Made by a program: the position numbers and the translations under genes
Notes under the pieces: model-generated
The model's database searches: none
What the model was told of the DNA's origin: nothing
What the model saw: only the letters and a program-made list of their open reading frames with translations
Shown here: in pieces, positions 4,737 to 5,842 of the stretch
How positions within the stretch are numbered: the stretch's first letter is position 1
How the letters are laid out: each line of letters starts with the position of its first letter
From: Treponema sp. UBA1240
GTDB lineage: Bacteria; Spirochaetota; Spirochaetia; Treponematales; Treponemataceae
Direction: 5' to 3'
Length of the DNA: 5,842 nt
NCBI GenBank assembly: GCA_002308875.1
Contig: DBWK01000027.1
Location: 4,196-10,037, forward strand

Positions 4737-5842
4737 ATGAAGTACGGATATTTTGACGACGCTAATCGGGAATATGTAATTACGAACCCAAAAACACCGG
4801 TAAAGTGGATTAACTATGTGGGAACTTTGCAGTTCGGCGGTTTTCTTGACCATACCGGCGGTTCTCAGCTTTGCAAGGGCGACCCCGCTCTTAACCGTAT
4901 TACAAAATATATTCCGCAGCTTCCGTGCAGCGACTTTAAGGGTGAAACAGCCTATGCGCGCGTCCGCGAAAAAGGACAGACCTGTAAAGACGCGGCAATC
5001 TTTTCACCTTATTTTGTTCCGTCTCTTGTTCCGTACGATTCCTTTGAATGTCATGTAGGAATGTACTACACACGCTGGGTTACACGCTACGGCGACCTTG
5101 AGTTTGATATTCTCGTATTTATTCCGCGCGGCGGCACAACGCTTATCCGCAGATATTCCGTTACAAACAAGGGCAAAAAAGACCTTCACGTTGAACTGTT
5201 TCCGGTTGTAGAATACAGCCACTTTGACGCTCTCAAGCAGCTTACTAACGCAGACTGGGTTCCGCAGACAATGCAGTGCCATGCCGTTGAAACAAAAGGC
5301 AATACCGGTGCGATTGCCGAATACGCATTCATGAAAAAACAAACGGAAGTAAACGTCTTCTGTACAAATATAAAGCCTGTTTCTTACGAAACAGACCGAA
5401 AGCGCTTTTTAGGTGACAACGAATACGGAACCTGGCGCGAACCTCTTTCGCTCCGCAGTGAAAAGCTTTCATGCAAGGATGCGATGAGAGGCGACACAAT
5501 CTCGGTTTTCCAGCTTGATTTGGGTACTCTTGAAGCAGGCAAAACAGCAACAGTTATAACACAACTTACACAGGTACAAGGACTTGCAAAGGCCGCTTCC
5601 GCCGCCGAAAAATATACCACTGCTGTGGAAGTTGACAAAGCTTTTGCCGACCTCAAAAAGTTCTGGGACGAATACCTTTCAGTTATTGCCGTTCACACAC
5701 CGGATGCGGCGTTCAATTCAATGCTCAACCTGCATAATCCGCGCCAGTGCTACACAACAAAAACATGGTCGCGCTATCTTTCGCTTTATCAGCTGGGCTA
5801 TGGCTCAGACCGCGGCATAGGCTTCCGCGATTCATCGCAGGA
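4737..5842 (+). CDS. Glycoside hydrolase family 94 phosphorylase (cellobiose phosphorylase-like), 5' part
   Basis: The frame is open from ATG 4737 to the window end, giving 368 residues of a protein usually about 800 long. The start MKYGYFDDANREYVIT with P-x-x-P-V-K-W-I-N-Y-V-G-T closely resembles cellobiose and chitobiose phosphorylases. Residues 1 to about 280 fit the N-terminal beta-sandwich domain, about 281-320 the linker helices, and 321 onward the start of the (alpha/alpha)6 barrel. GIGFRDSSQ (360-368) is the family motif whose Arg364 and Asp365 are expected at the sugar-binding site. The catalytic acid, about 120 residues on, is outside the window. GH94 enzymes cleave a beta-glucosidic bond with phosphate, usually giving alpha-glucose 1-phosphate; no signal peptide is seen, so it acts in the cytosol. 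H-T-G-G-S-Q-L (39-45) and N-L-H-N-P-R-Q-C (331-338) differ from the common G-G-Y-S-F and N-x-W-N-x-Y-Q forms, so cellobiose is not assured as substrate. Confidence 0.94.
   Translation, partial: MKYGYFDDANREYVITNPKTPVKWINYVGTLQFGGFLDHTGGSQLCKGDPALNRITKYIPQLPCSDFKGETAYARVREKGQTCKDAAIFSPYFVPSLVPYDSFECHVGMYYTRWVTRYGDLEFDILVFIPRGGTTLIRRYSVTNKGKKDLHVELFPVVEYSHFDALKQLTNADWVPQTMQCHAVETKGNTGAIAEYAFMKKQTEVNVFCTNIKPVSYETDRKRFLGDNEYGTWREPLSLRSEKLSCKDAMRGDTISVFQLDLGTLEAGKTATVITQLTQVQGLAKAASAAEKYTTAVEVDKAFADLKKFWDEYLSVIAVHTPDAAFNSMLNLHNPRQCYTTKTWSRYLSLYQLGYGSDRGIGFRDSSQ

Noticed and set aside
5004..5342. Minus-strand open frames at 5004-5342, 5329-5550 and 5384-5656, and plus-strand frames at 4816-5058 and 5584-5820
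   Set aside because: They overlap the continuous GH94 frame, which carries the family motifs from its start to the window end.
1..5842. A functional link between the ABC importer and the GH94 enzyme, such as uptake and phosphorolysis of the same sugar
   Set aside because: They are separate units with an opposite-strand pair and a terminator between them. CUT2-type importers mostly carry monosaccharides, so proximity alone does not support a shared pathway.
1..5842. Mobile element, phage, CRISPR or defence system
   Set aside because: No transposase, integrase, spaced repeats, terminal inverted repeats or defence-type domains were seen; all six genes belong to familiar metabolic and transport families.

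Overview
The window looks like ordinary chromosome from an anaerobic, low-to-moderate GC bacterium. A Treponema-like host-associated spirochaete is my best guess and a clostridial Firmicute the alternative. This rests on gene style and content (CUT2-type sugar importer, a phenylacetate-CoA ligase paired with an ACT protein, a GH94 phosphorylase), not on any marker gene, so it is tentative. I see no rRNA, tRNA, CRISPR array, insertion sequence, phage gene or other mobile-element sign.

Layout. (1) Positions 1-2722, plus strand: the 3' part of a sugar ABC-transporter operon. It holds the tail of one membrane permease (1-225), a two-domain RbsA/MglA-type ATPase (241-1737) and a second, different permease (1748-2722). 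The genes are 15 and 10 bp apart, each with a good ribosome binding site. (2) Positions 2723-2828: a convergent intergenic region with a strong hairpin that can terminate transcription in both directions. (3) Positions 2829-4613, minus strand: a two-gene unit of phenylacetate-CoA ligase (paaK family), then a small tandem-ACT-domain protein. (4) Positions 4614-4736: a divergent promoter region. (5) Positions 4737-5842, plus strand: the first 368 codons of a GH94 (cellobiose-phosphorylase family) gene that runs off the window.

How the genes work together. The ABC genes encode the membrane and energising parts of an importer. Two unlike permeases around one ATPase suggest a heterodimeric channel, and the ATPase appears to have one intact and one degenerate ATP site. 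The substrate-binding protein is not in the window, so the cargo is unknown. The ligase/ACT pair is a recurrent arrangement in anaerobes and probably handles aryl acids or their CoA esters from aromatic amino-acid fermentation, with the ACT protein as a likely ligand sensor. The GH94 enzyme should cleave a beta-glucoside with phosphate inside the cell. Its sequence departs from textbook cellobiose phosphorylases, so specificity is open. Nothing ties the three units into one pathway.

No clearly new system is present. The points most worth a second look are the asymmetric ATPase, the paired permeases, the solitary ligase/ACT unit with its weak translation start, and the GH94 subgroup question. 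Every gap between genes is shorter than 130 bases.
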